64,000 bases of DNA from positions 248,001-312,000 of the forward strand of contig NZ_JACNYL010000003.1 of NCBI RefSeq assembly GCF_014692525.1, read 5' to 3'. Position numbers and translations under genes: made by a program. Origin of the DNA: Sphingobacterium chuzhouense. GTDB taxonomy: Bacteria; Bacteroidota; Bacteroidia; Sphingobacteriales; Sphingobacteriaceae. Shown one piece after another: positions 38,075 through 48,800 of the stretch (position 1 is its first letter; every line of letters begins with the position of its first letter). The notes under the pieces were generated by a model. It had not been told where the DNA came from. It ran no database searches and saw only the letters and a list, made by a program, of their open reading frames with translations.

Positions 38075-39667
38075 ATGAAGAATTTATATATATACGCTGT
38101 ACTGCTATGCCTGTTGGGTACAAACTGCAGTGACAAATTTCTGGACAGAAACTCCCTGACGGGAATCTCCAACGAAACTTTCTGGCTAACAGAAGAAGAT
38201 GCTGTAATGGGACTCACTTCTTGTTATGACGGCCTTCAGAACAATTACCTATATAATGGTGGTCCCTGGGAAAAAGGTTTCGCCATGATGGATAACTTAA
38301 CCGACAACGGAGGGCATTTCAACTGGGATGGATGGATGGCCGGCTACGATATTGCGAACGGTATCCATACCCCCACGAGTTCCCTGATAGGTAACTTTTG
38401 GTCAGCATGTTACGAAGTCATCAATCGGTGCAATACCCTCATCAGCCGTATCGATAATATTGAAATGGATGCGAGCAAAAAAGAAATAATGAAAGCGGAG
38501 GCCGTAACTATCCGTTCGCTGATGTATATCAATTTGACGATGACTTACAACGATGTACCGTTCATTCGGGAAGAGTTAACCATGGAGAATGCGGACCAGC
38601 CGAAAACAGAAAGAGCCGCAATTGTAGGAGAAGTAACACAAGATCTAAAAACTTCGATTGAAGTCCTACCCGTTACTCCGGAACAGCGAGGACAGGTAAC
38701 CAAAGGCGCTGCATTAGCTATTCTCGGAAGGCTTGCCTTATACAATGAGAGCTGGGATGAGGCAGTCGATGCCTATAAAGCAGTAGTCGATTTAGGAACT
38801 TATGGGCTTTATACGGATTACACGCGATTGTTTACCCAATCTGCCGAGAATAGCAACGAAATTATTTTCGGTGTGCGATTCGAAGGCCCGGGACTCAAGG
38901 AAGGGTCTTCCTTTGCAGCGCATTATGATACCCCGTTGGAAGCTGAGAATGGCAGTCTGGATCTGGCGAACGATTTCTACTGCTTGGACGGGAAGCCTAT
39001 TGGTGAATCGGCTCTGTATAGAGAAGGGCCTAACGACTTGAAAAACGATCGCCCCGATCCTGTCCGTTATGAAAACCGCGATCCACGCTTAAAAGCAACC
39101 TTATTCGTTCCCGGCATGAAGTGGGGCAATAACAATGCAGCGTTTTATGGCGGTGCTGCTCCCTCCCGCTCTACCGTTTATGTGTTTAAATATTTTAATC
39201 CGCTTCAATCGTCCAACGATTCCTGGGACTCCGGGCAGGATTTTTACGTGATACGTTACGCAGAGGTACTGCTCTCCTTGGCGGAAGCGTTATTGGAGAA
39301 AGGAGGATATTCGGAATCCGAGCTCTTTAGCTATATCAACCAGGTGCGTGAACGTGCAGGTATGCCCAAAGTCGAAGACGTTGAAGGAGCTGGTCTTACA
39401 ACAAATGAACTACGCGCGATGATCCGGCACGAACGACGGGTTGAAACGGCCTTCGAAGGCCTGCGTCTCTTCGATCTGTATCGTTGGAAGGAATTAAAAA
39501 ACGCAGTCGATAGAATCGAGGCAGAACGTGGATTGTACTCGAATATCGGAACCTATTTTTTATATGAAAAAAGAAACTATCGCGGAGAACAGGAATATAT
39601 CTGGCCTATCCCACAAGCAGAAGTAGATGCAAACAAAAATATGGAACAACATAATCTTTGGAAGTAA
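38075..39667 (+). CDS. SusD/RagB-family glycan-binding lipoprotein
   Basis: 530 aa. Lipobox at Cys19 (LLGTNCSDKFLDR) anchors it in the outer membrane. The TPR-rich SusD fold is seen in segments such as ANGIHTPTSSLIGNFWSACY, EVINRCNTLISRI, AEAVTIRSLMYINLTMTYND, and the C-terminal RYAEVLLSLAEALLEKGGYS and LFDLYRWKELKNAV. It caps the SusC1 pore and binds the polysaccharide. It follows susC1 by 9 bases and precedes the beta-helix gene by 2 bases, so the three form one operon. Confidence 0.94.
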   Translation: MKNLYIYAVLLCLLGTNCSDKFLDRNSLTGISNETFWLTEEDAVMGLTSCYDGLQNNYLYNGGPWEKGFAMMDNLTDNGGHFNWDGWMAGYDIANGIHTPTSSLIGNFWSACYEVINRCNTLISRIDNIEMDASKKEIMKAEAVTIRSLMYINLTMTYNDVPFIREELTMENADQPKTERAAIVGEVTQDLKTSIEVLPVTPEQRGQVTKGAALAILGRLALYNESWDEAVDAYKAVVDLGTYGLYTDYTRLFTQSAENSNEIIFGVRFEGPGLKEGSSFAAHYDTPLEAENGSLDLANDFYCLDGKPIGESALYREGPNDLKNDRPDPVRYENRDPRLKATLFVPGMKWGNNNAAFYGGAAPSRSTVYVFKYFNPLQSSNDSWDSGQDFYVIRYAEVLLSLAEALLEKGGYSESELFSYINQVRERAGMPKVEDVEGAGLTTNELRAMIRHERRVETAFEGLRLFDLYRWKELKNAVDRIEAERGLYSNIGTYFLYEKRNYRGEQEYIWPIPQAEVDANKNMEQHNLWK

Positions 39668-39669
39668 AA

Positions 39670-41148
39670 ATGAAAAGAATTTTAATTTTAATACTCGGCA
39701 TCATCCCGTTTTTTTTACAAGCGGCAACTTATTATCTGGACGCTGAAAATGGAAATGACAACAATAATGGTCTTACAGAGCTATCTGCTTGGCAAACGTT
39801 TAAAAATGTTAACACCAAACAGTTGCTCTCTGGAGATACGGTTCTTTTGAAACGTGGCACTATTTTCCATGAAGTCTTGGAACTCAACGGCGAAGGGAGC
39901 TTTATCAATCCTATTCTTATAGCTGCTTACGGCGCCGGTGATAAACCTGTCATCAATGCTCCCGACAATTCTCTGTATGCCATCCGTGTTTTTAACAGTT
40001 CGTATTTAATCCTCACCGATTTAGAAATCGTGAACCATGGTTCTTCCGATTTGGCGACACGAACCGGCGTCAAATTAGAATCAATTGATTATGGTACGTC
40101 GAAGTCGGTTATCTTACGCTCTCTTGATATCCGGGATGTTAATGGGAGTTTGGTGAAAGAAGCTGGTGGCGGTTCCGGTATACTTATTCAGAGCCGGGGA
40201 GAAAAGAAACGCTCCAATTTCGACGGTTTGACTATAGAACATTGTACAATCACCAATTGCCAACGGAACGCCATGATTTGGAACGCACACTGGCAGCGGG
40301 ATGAACGATGGCTTCCGAGCACGAACACCGTTGTGAGAAACAACTTGATCCGGGGCGTACCCGGTGACGGCATCGTACCCATTGGGTGTATTAACACCTT
40401 AATCGAATTCAATAAAATGATGGATTGTCCCGGCACCTTGCCAAAGACAGAGGCTGCTGCCGGGTTCTGGCCATGGAGTTGCGACAATACGACCATTCAG
40501 TTTAATGAGGTAAGCGACCACAAGGCGCCTTGGGATGCACAAGGATTTGACTCGGACTACAACTGTACCAATACGACGATACAGTACAATTACAGTCATG
40601 ACAATGATGGTGGATTCGTCCTGATCTGTAATTCCGGCGAGTCGACCGAACAGATAGGAAATATCGGAACCCTCGTACAATATAACCTCAGTATTAATGA
40701 CGGCCAACGCACGAAACCTACCCGAATAGGAATGTTTTCACCATCCATACATATTGCCGGTCCGGTAAAGCAGACAACCATCTTTCGCAACCTTATTTTC
40801 GCGGGCAACAAACTTACCAAAGATACCCACCGTTCTGTGATCACATCAGATTCGTGGGGTGGCTTTGCAAACCAAACGAAAATATTGGAAAACGAGTTTA
40901 TTGCAGTAGAGCCTTCGAATATCGATCTGCAAAAATCTACAGACAACCTGATCAAAGGAAACAGATTTTATGGTAGCTACGCGAATACAGACAGCTTGAA
41001 AACGAACAATGTATTCGAGTTTAAAAAGAACATGACTCCCGATCAGCTCAAAGAAAAGTTTTTAAAAACAAAGAGTATCGCAAATGGAAAAGCAACGATC
41101 TCCTATGTCGACCGTGTAGCACTTGAGGATTATTTTAATAGCAAATAG
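39670..41148 (+). CDS. Secreted right-handed beta-helix protein, possible lyase or glycosidase
   Basis: 492 aa from the ATG at 39670; an earlier TTG start would overlap susD1. Signal peptide 1-18 (FFLQAA), no lipobox. The N-terminus YYLDAENGNDNNNGLTELSA is the characteristic entry of secreted parallel beta-helix proteins, and the body has repeated short coils with N-x-T/I turns (LTIEHCTITNCQRNAMIW, TTIQFNEVSDHK, TTIQYNYSHDNDGG, TLVQYNLSIND). Catalytic residues cannot be assigned by eye; pectate-lyase-like and GH28-like families share this fold. Last gene of the susCD1 operon, closed by the strong terminator at 41179. A pectic or alginate-type target is possible but not shown. Confidence 0.75.
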   Translation: MKRILILILGIIPFFLQAATYYLDAENGNDNNNGLTELSAWQTFKNVNTKQLLSGDTVLLKRGTIFHEVLELNGEGSFINPILIAAYGAGDKPVINAPDNSLYAIRVFNSSYLILTDLEIVNHGSSDLATRTGVKLESIDYGTSKSVILRSLDIRDVNGSLVKEAGGGSGILIQSRGEKKRSNFDGLTIEHCTITNCQRNAMIWNAHWQRDERWLPSTNTVVRNNLIRGVPGDGIVPIGCINTLIEFNKMMDCPGTLPKTEAAAGFWPWSCDNTTIQFNEVSDHKAPWDAQGFDSDYNCTNTTIQYNYSHDNDGGFVLICNSGESTEQIGNIGTLVQYNLSINDGQRTKPTRIGMFSPSIHIAGPVKQTTIFRNLIFAGNKLTKDTHRSVITSDSWGGFANQTKILENEFIAVEPSNIDLQKSTDNLIKGNRFYGSYANTDSLKTNNVFEFKKNMTPDQLKEKFLKTKSIANGKATISYVDRVALEDYFNSK

Positions 41149-41178
41149 TAAGTCATACATCTTGACATAATTCGCTCT

Positions 41179-41221
41179 AAACCGGTGCTAGCTTATCTTT
41201 TAGCTAGCACCGGTTTTTTTT
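41179..41221 (+). terminator. Strong rho-independent terminator of the susCD1 operon
   Basis: A perfect 15-base stem (AAACCGGTGCTAGCT / AGCTAGCACCGGTTT) with an 8-base loop is followed by a run of eight T. It lies 31 bases after the beta-helix stop codon. Confidence 0.93.
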
Positions 41222-41326
41222 GTTACAAACAAAAAAACAGAAGCTCAACGCCATAAAAGACTTCAATTGAATCATCATCAAACAATTTTGAAACAAAAGT
41301 TCATTACTCAAAATAAATGTTATTTT

Positions 41327-41334
41327 TACATTTG
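41327..41334 (+). promoter_or_regulatory. -7 promoter element of the GH51 operon
   Basis: TACATTTG is an exact TAnnTTTG match 51 bases before the GH51 ATG and follows the terminator, so GH51 starts a new transcript. The -33 site is absent, as at other regulator-dependent promoters in this window. Confidence 0.5.
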
Positions 41335-41384
41335 TATTAGGTTAACCAGTGTTTCGCAAAGCGACCTGTAACATATAAACTAAA

Positions 41385-43988
41385 ATGAAGATCATGAATA
41401 CCAAATATCTTATGAGAAAAGTCGTTATTTCCTTTTTTGTATTATGTCTATTTTTTTCAGGGCAAAGCTCTCTTTTCGCAAACGAACCGGACTCTGCCTA
41501 TATTTTTGTTTATGGCACAGCAAAAAATAATTACCATAACGGCCTACATGTTGCCTGGAGTTTAGATAAACACACCTGGCATCCCGTCGGGCCAGAGCAT
41601 AGTTTTGTAAAATCAGACTACGGTCCTTGGGGAGCAGAGAAGAAAATGTTTGATCCTTTTTTATTTCGCGCACCGGACGGCACCTGGCATTGCGTATGGA
41701 GCTTGAATAATGAAGACGGCGCTTTTGCCCATGCCAGCTCGTCCGATCTTGTTACATGGAGCAGGCAATCTTATCCGCTTGTTTTATCGAATGGAAATTG
41801 CCTGGAGCCAATGATTGCATACGACGATACAAACGATGTTTATACGATTAGCTGGACAAGTAACAAAGGACAAAAACAAGCCTATTTTGTGACCACCAAA
41901 GATTTTAAGCACTATTCCGCTGCAAAAAAAACAACATCCTTTTTACCGAAAAAAGAAAAAGTTACGCTACCCGATGGAGAACAGTCGGGAACACTTCACA
42001 AAGTAGCTTGGCATACCGTAGATAATATCATCAAAGCTCAGCAGCTGGCTGCATATAAAGCGAAATTGAATAGTGAAAGAATGACGGATGATGGCCAGCG
42101 GTTTCATGATTTAAAGGACGTAAAAGCGACCATCAACGTAAGAAAAGATGACACCAGACAAATCAGTGATCTTTTGGTCGGTATATTCTTTGAAGACATC
42201 AACTATGCGGCTGACGGTGGTCTTTATGCCGAACTCATTCAAAACCGGGGATTTGAATATGCTCCCGATATCCGAAAAGAATGGAATAGCCTGACGGCAT
42301 GGAACGCCTACGATGCCCACAGTAAACTATCGATAGACACGGTTTCGCCTATCCATATCAACAACAAACACTACGTTACACTTGAAGCCACTGCAGGTGG
42401 TGGACTCGCTAACGAAGGTTTTGGCGGCATCGCTGTCCGTGCGAATGAAAAATATAACCTTTCGTTGTTTGCGCGTGCACCGGACGCCAATACTGTCAAT
42501 CTCCAAATACGGCTAGAGGATGCAAATGGAAAAGCAATCGGTCAGACCACCATTAAAGGATTATCTAAAACTTGGAAAAAACACGAATTGACCTTGACAT
42601 CCAGTGCTACAGTTAAAAACGCCAGACTAGTCATCCAGCTGCAACAAGCAGGTAAAGTAAATCTCGATATGGTTTCCCTATTTCCGGAAAACACCTTCCG
42701 CAATCATAAAAACGGACTCCGCGCAGATTTGGCACAGACCATTGCGGATATGAAACCTCGTTTTGTACGTTTTCCGGGTGGCTGTGTCGCGCATGGCAAC
42801 GGCATCGATAATATCTATCACTGGAAACATACCATAGGGCCACTCGAGGCCCGTAAACACCAGCGAAACATTTGGGGCTATCACCAGTCCTACGGTCTGG
42901 GCTATTTCGAATACTTCCAATTTTGCGAAGATCTTGGAGCAGAACCGATCCCCGTCGTTGCCGCGGGTGTCCCTTGTCAGAATTCTGCACACAACGGACA
43001 CGCTCTTGCTGGGCAACAGTGTGGAATTCCGATGGAAGAAATGGGCGATTATGTACAAGATATTCTGGATCTTATCGAATACGCCAATGGGGGTGTAAAT
43101 ACGGTTTGGGGAAAGAAAAGAGCAGAAGCCGGCCATCCTGAGCCTTTCAACCTAAAGTATATCGGTGTTGGGAATGAAGACCTGATCACAGATATTTTCG
43201 AAGAACGCTTTACCATGATATACAATGCGATTAAGGAAAAACATCCCGAAATCCATGTTATTGGAACGGCAGGACCTTTTTATGAGGGGACAGACTATAT
43301 CGAGGGATGGAAATTAGCCTCGACGTTACAGATACCTTATATGGATGAACATTATTATAATCCGCCAGGTTGGTACATCCACAACCAGGATTTTTACGAC
43401 AAATACGATCGCTCAAACGCAAAGGTTTATCTCGGCGAGTATGCCGCCCATATCCCCAGCCGGGCCAGCACCATCGAAACAGCCTTGGCGGAAGCGCTCC
43501 ATCTCTGCAATATCGAGCGTAACGGCGATATCGTCGCCATGACATCCTATGCCCCCCTTTTGGCCAAAACAGGTAACACGCAGTGGAATCCAGACCTTAT
43601 TTATTTTGACAACACCGAAGTGAACCCCACTGTGGGTTACTACGTGCAGCAATTATTCGGGCAACACGCGGGCAACGCATATATTTTTAGCGACCTCCAA
43701 TTAAATAACAGCGACGACAACGTCCGGAAACGTATAGGAAAATCGATCGTACGAGATGAAGTTTCGGGCGATATTATCCTGAAGCTGGTCAATTTATTAC
43801 CTGTAGAAGTTGCTATGGCCTCCGATATTTCCGAACTGGCTGTGGATAGCGAAAACGTAAAAGCGACTATACTTTCGGGAACACCAGCGGATAAAGACGC
43901 TAAACCGATCGATACAAAAATCGATCTAAATAACTTTAAACTACAGCCTTATTCGTTGACCGTCATCCGCTTTAAGGAGAAAAAATAA
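41385..43988 (+). CDS. GH51 alpha-L-arabinofuranosidase with N-terminal partial propeller
   Basis: 867 aa with signal peptide about 1-32 (SSLFA). The N-terminal ~38-180 resembles part of a GH43/BNR propeller (GLHVAWSLDKHTWHPVG, FDPFLFRAPDGTWHCVW, GAFAHASSSDLVTWS, EPMIAYDDTNDVYTISW) but has too few blades for a complete one. A linker follows to ~245. GH51 then begins with ISDLLVGIFFEDINYAADGG and GGLYAELIQNRGFEY, includes a CBM4-like sandwich inserted at ~295-435, and the barrel with VRFPGGCVAHG, acid/base E598 in IGVGNED and nucleophile E685 in YLGEYAA, ending in a C-terminal beta domain. It releases alpha-L-arabinofuranose. First gene of a new transcript, followed 6 bases later by BNR_4-LamG. 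Confidence 0.88.
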   Translation: MKIMNTKYLMRKVVISFFVLCLFFSGQSSLFANEPDSAYIFVYGTAKNNYHNGLHVAWSLDKHTWHPVGPEHSFVKSDYGPWGAEKKMFDPFLFRAPDGTWHCVWSLNNEDGAFAHASSSDLVTWSRQSYPLVLSNGNCLEPMIAYDDTNDVYTISWTSNKGQKQAYFVTTKDFKHYSAAKKTTSFLPKKEKVTLPDGEQSGTLHKVAWHTVDNIIKAQQLAAYKAKLNSERMTDDGQRFHDLKDVKATINVRKDDTRQISDLLVGIFFEDINYAADGGLYAELIQNRGFEYAPDIRKEWNSLTAWNAYDAHSKLSIDTVSPIHINNKHYVTLEATAGGGLANEGFGGIAVRANEKYNLSLFARAPDANTVNLQIRLEDANGKAIGQTTIKGLSKTWKKHELTLTSSATVKNARLVIQLQQAGKVNLDMVSLFPENTFRNHKNGLRADLAQTIADMKPRFVRFPGGCVAHGNGIDNIYHWKHTIGPLEARKHQRNIWGYHQSYGLGYFEYFQFCEDLGAEPIPVVAAGVPCQNSAHNGHALAGQQCGIPMEEMGDYVQDILDLIEYANGGVNTVWGKKRAEAGHPEPFNLKYIGVGNEDLITDIFEERFTMIYNAIKEKHPEIHVIGTAGPFYEGTDYIEGWKLASTLQIPYMDEHYYNPPGWYIHNQDFYDKYDRSNAKVYLGEYAAHIPSRASTIETALAEALHLCNIERNGDIVAMTSYAPLLAKTGNTQWNPDLIYFDNTEVNPTVGYYVQQLFGQHAGNAYIFSDLQLNNSDDNVRKRIGKSIVRDEVSGDIILKLVNLLPVEVAMASDISELAVDSENVKATILSGTPADKDAKPIDTKIDLNNFKLQPYSLTVIRFKEKK

Positions 43989-43994
43989 AACTAA

Positions 43995-45869
43995 ATGAAA
44001 AGAAAAACATATTTTCTATCGATAAGCTGTCTTCTCTTATTTATAACAGCGTGGGGACAAGAAGGTATACAGACAAACACACTCACCGAAGAAGGTGCTT
44101 GGTGCTGGTTCGCCGACCCCCGTGCTATTTCTTATGAAAATGAGGAGGGAACGATCAACACGACCTATATCGGCTATATCGATATACACGGTAATATCAA
44201 AGCGACCCAAATCAACCATCTCACCAATACCACAAACGAAGTATTGATTCGTTCATGGTTTCAACCGGATGACCATGATAATCCGACTTTTCTGGTTTTA
44301 CCCGACGAGCGTATCATGGTTTTCTATTCGCGTCATACCGATGAAAGCTGTTTCTATTATCGTGTTTCCCAAAAACCTGGTGATATAACGACTTTGGGAA
44401 GAGAAGTGCGGTTGGAGACAGACCACAATACGACTTATCCATCGCCGTTTATCCTTTCCGATGATCCCGACCATATATATTTATGTTGGCGTGGAATAGG
44501 CTGGCACCCTACAGTCGCACGTCTCACCCTGCCTGATAAAAATGATGTTGTTCAATTTGATCGCGGTCCCTATCAGATTGTGCAGTCGCAAAAAGGAAAA
44601 AGAGGTGTTAGACCGTATGCAAAATACATGTCCAATGGGAAAGACAAAATATACTTAGCTTATACGACCACCCACCCAGACAATCAACCTGTCAACTATA
44701 TCTATTTTAACTATATAGACATCCAGACATTGGACTTAAAAGATATTAAAGGACAAACATTGGCCACCATTGGCGACGGAACATTACACGAAGTAGACGC
44801 CACTCCCGCCTATAAAAACAGCTATCCCGACGCTGTCGTGGAAGATGCTCCTTTCCGAAATTGGCTATGGGAAATCTCTGTGCAGGATGAAGATCACCCA
44901 GTTATTGCCATGGTACGAATAAGTGAAGATAAGAAGTCGCATGATTATTATCATGTCAGATGGAACGGGCAGGAATGGCAAAAAACATACTTATCCAATG
45001 CAGGAGGTCATTTTCATCAGACACCTGATATCGAGAAGTGCTATAGTGGAGGTATGGCCATCGACAAAGCCAATCCAGCTATCATTTACGGTTCCGTTCC
45101 GGTAAATGGAAAACATGGCAATATATACGAACTGAAAAAGTTTACCGTGGATGTAGATGGAAAATTGGTATCCACCAAACAGCTCACATTTGACTCGCCG
45201 AAAAACAATGTTCGTCCCTTTGCAATTGCCCACACGAAAAATGATTTAAGATTAGCTTGGATGTACGGCGATTATTATGATTGGATCGTCAGCTCATCAC
45301 GCCCAAAGGGCTATCCTACGGGGATACATACAAACATGTCCATTCCAACCAGCAATATCCATATCGCAAAAGGAAAAATATTACAGCAAAGCCCAGGTAA
45401 AATTTCCGTCGAACATCGCGAGAACATCCGCGTACGAAAATCCAAACAATTCAGTATGGTGATGACCTTATCGATCGATCACGACGCTTACTTCGGTAAA
45501 CTACTGGAGACCGACGCGTTTATCTATAGACTTGAAAAGAGCGAACACCCTAAACCTTATCTAGAGATTAAGAACGATACCTACAAAAGTATCAATGCAT
45601 TAGGAACTGCTGACGTATGGAAAACGAAAAACAGAGGAACAGGCGGACAATGGCATCCACCCACAAAATTAGATACTTTTCAACTGGCAATAACCTACGA
45701 AAAAGGCCTATTGAAAACTTATATCAACGGGCTTATCGACCAAAATATAGAGATAACAGGACTGTCACTGTCCGAGATAATACTAGGCGGATATCAAGGA
45801 GCGATTAAAGACATGCAAGTATATAAACGAGCCTTGTCGCAGGATGAAATAAAAACTTTACAACCATGA
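43995..45869 (+). CDS. BNR_4 beta-propeller with C-terminal LamG-like domain
   Basis: 624 aa, signal peptide 1-21 (ITAWGQ). A BNR_4-type propeller covers about 25-440: GAWCWFADPRAISYENEEG, YIGYIDIHGNIKATQI, DDHDNPTFLVLPDERIMVFY, YPSPFILSDDPDHIYLCWRG and HFHQTPDIEKCYSGGMAID. A concanavalin-like LamG module covers about 450-620 (FSMVMTLSID, LAITYEKGLLKTYINGLID, ILGGYQGAIKDMQVYKRALS). Related BNR_4 proteins include lyases acting on rhamnose-capped glucuronic acid. It lies 6 bases after GH51. Activity and whether the LamG part binds sugar are undetermined. Confidence 0.75.
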   Translation: MKRKTYFLSISCLLLFITAWGQEGIQTNTLTEEGAWCWFADPRAISYENEEGTINTTYIGYIDIHGNIKATQINHLTNTTNEVLIRSWFQPDDHDNPTFLVLPDERIMVFYSRHTDESCFYYRVSQKPGDITTLGREVRLETDHNTTYPSPFILSDDPDHIYLCWRGIGWHPTVARLTLPDKNDVVQFDRGPYQIVQSQKGKRGVRPYAKYMSNGKDKIYLAYTTTHPDNQPVNYIYFNYIDIQTLDLKDIKGQTLATIGDGTLHEVDATPAYKNSYPDAVVEDAPFRNWLWEISVQDEDHPVIAMVRISEDKKSHDYYHVRWNGQEWQKTYLSNAGGHFHQTPDIEKCYSGGMAIDKANPAIIYGSVPVNGKHGNIYELKKFTVDVDGKLVSTKQLTFDSPKNNVRPFAIAHTKNDLRLAWMYGDYYDWIVSSSRPKGYPTGIHTNMSIPTSNIHIAKGKILQQSPGKISVEHRENIRVRKSKQFSMVMTLSIDHDAYFGKLLETDAFIYRLEKSEHPKPYLEIKNDTYKSINALGTADVWKTKNRGTGGQWHPPTKLDTFQLAITYEKGLLKTYINGLIDQNIEITGLSLSEIILGGYQGAIKDMQVYKRALSQDEIKTLQP

Positions 45870-45882
45870 ATAGTACACCATT

Positions 45883-48800
45883 GTGTCAACCATATTGAAA
45901 AAGTTTCGGTTGTTGGCTATTATCCTATTCTGGCAGTATGGGGTTTCCTATGCTCAACTTCCGCATGTGAAATTTTTATCATTGGAACAAGGTATTTCAA
46001 ATCCCAACGCGTTAGATATTGTACACGATAACCAAGGGATTGTATGGATTGCCACTGAATTGGGGTTAAATCGGTTCGCCGCAAATTCTTTCGACCATTA
46101 TTACAAATCTGAACAAGAAGTTGGCTCATCCATTAATAGCAACGAGATAAATAAACTGCTGTACGACGATCAATACCTCTATATTGGTACCCGTGCAAAT
46201 GGATTAAATGTGTTGGATATAAAAAGTGGGAAATTCTCTTATTACACACACGATTCTGCAAATAAAAAATCAATCGCTACAAACGATATTACGGATATCC
46301 TCAAGGGTAGTGATGGTGCAATCTGGCTATCCACATACCACCATGGTGTAGAAAAGTTTAACCAAGTCTCGAAAGAATTCGAACACTTCGATACGCAGAG
46401 TGTCCCCGGTTTACCCAGCAACAGTATCTGGTCTATTGTCGAGGATCAGCAGGGGCTTTTATATATTGGACACGTAAATGACGGTGTTTCCATACTAAAC
46501 AAACAAACCGGTCAATTAAAACGCCTGCATGTAGACAACGCCGAACACGGTATTCCACATAATGAAATCAAAGTACTGCTCTGTGATCATAAAAACAACA
46601 TTTGGATAGGTACCAGAAAGGGATTAACGGTCTATAATCCCATAAGCGGAAAACTGAAGCGCATCAACTTGTCAAAAGATACGATCGCCCAGCCTTTCAT
46701 TTATGCGCTAGCCGAAATCAATCAGGAAATCTTGGTAGGAACAGAATCTTCAAAACTCCATGTTATTAAACCAATATACGAAAGTGCCGGCGATATTCCA
46801 GTTATACAGGATATCCGCAGTATAGATATTGGACTTGGCAGACATGTTTCGATCCAAAAAATATCTTCAGATAAATTTGGAAATATTTGGTTAGCTTTCT
46901 ATGGAGGCGGAATCGGATTTATCAGCCATTTTAATCCTTTTTTTGAAACAATACAGGGAACCAACGCGATTATCAATGGTATCGTCAGCCGTTCACAAAA
47001 TACCATGACGCTCGTCACTGAAGGCAAAGGACTTCTTCAACTTCAAGTAAGCGAATCCAGTTCCCGAACTACCAAATTATCAAATGCCCTGCATGAGGAT
47101 TTCTTATTGAGCGGCTTTCAAGATCGTAACAAAAATTTGTGGATTGGTTTGAAAAATCAGGGCGTATCCTTTTTTCATGCAAACACAAAGCAATGGAAGC
47201 CGTTAAATGTATTGGACGCGCTTCCAGAAGTAAGAACGATTACGGAGGATCACAAGGGGCATATCTGGTTCGGAACCAACCGTGGTGTAGTTATCTACGA
47301 CCCGAAATACGATCGAATAGAGAAGTTAACGCTCCATGAGCCGGCTTTAGGAGATTATGCTCCACGAGCCCTCGTAGAAGACGTCGATGGAAATATGTGG
47401 GTAGGCACCTACGGCCAGGGAATTTATGTTTTTAATACAGACAAAAAACAGATCGCTCATTTCACATCTGCGAATGGACTCAAAAGCAACAGCATCAACC
47501 ACTTGTTCCGGGATAGTAAAAATAACATCTGGATAGCCACTAATGAAGGTATTGCGCTTCAAAGCAACCATAAAAAGTTAGGAGCGTTACAAATCATTAC
47601 ACCACCAAAAACGAATGCCTGGCTCTTTATACAGGCTATCGTGGAGGATCAGGACGGCAACATTTGGTGTTCTACAAAATCTGGACTTCTCCGGTATCTT
47701 CCAGAGAAAAAACGATTTTTTAGCTATGATCAGGATTTTGGTATTCCATTGGGTGGTTTCAAGAATAATAGTGTTGCTCTAAATGAACAGGGGCAACTTT
47801 TTTTCGGTATGCAGGATGGTTTGTGTTTTTTTGACCCAAAAGACGTTCCGATTACACTCACCTCCTCTCCTATCTATATCGGTAGCTTTACAGCTTTTCA
47901 AGGCGGAGAATCACCTCGACAGACAGAAAAATATATACCCCACCACGATAAAATTAAATTAGAGCATAACGAAAACAGCTTTCGAATAACATTTGGTGTT
48001 TCTGACTATGCACTTCAAGGTTTGACGGAGTTCAGCTATCAGTTAAAAGGACGTGATCAGGAATGGACATTTATCGGAAATGAACAAGCCTTAAATTTCC
48101 GAAATATTCCTTACGGCACTTATGAGTTACTTATTCGCACCCGTCAGAAAAACGAAAACTGGTCAAGCGATATAACCAGTCTGTCCATTGATATCAAGCC
48201 TCCATATTATCTCCGTACATACGCCAAGGTTATCTATACCATGTTTGGAGGCGGTATACTGTTTGCCATCATTTTCTTCTACCAAAGGAAAATCAAAGCC
48301 GAGGGAGAATTGCGGTTAAAAAAATTAGAGCATCAACAACAACAGCAGCTCACGACCGAGCGCCTAAATTTCTTCACCAATATCACCCATGAACTCCGCA
48401 CGCCCCTCACGCTTATTCTCGGCCCATTGGATGATCTACTGGAAGAAAAAACATTATCACCGAAACAGAAAAATCTAGTTCAAGTAATACAAAAAAGCTC
48501 CAACCGCCTTTTCAGTTTGGTAAATCAACTTTTGGAATTCCGAAAAGTAGAATCACAACACAAACCATTGGTTTTGAATGAGGGCAATTTGGGAGAAGTA
48601 GTGCAAGACGTTGTCAATAAATACGTGGAGTTGAATCTTAAAGAGAAATTACAAATCCGAGGTCACCTACCCGTCACGGATATCAGAACCACCTTCGATG
48701 CAGACATCGTCCATATCATTTTGGACAATCTGCTTTCCAATGCGTATAAGTATACCACGGTCGGTACGATAGACGTTAGCCTTTCCTATGAACAAGACCG

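Noticed and set aside
42678..43136. 152-codon minus-strand frame inside the GH51 gene
   Set aside because: Antisense to the GH51 barrel; no start signal or recognisable domain.
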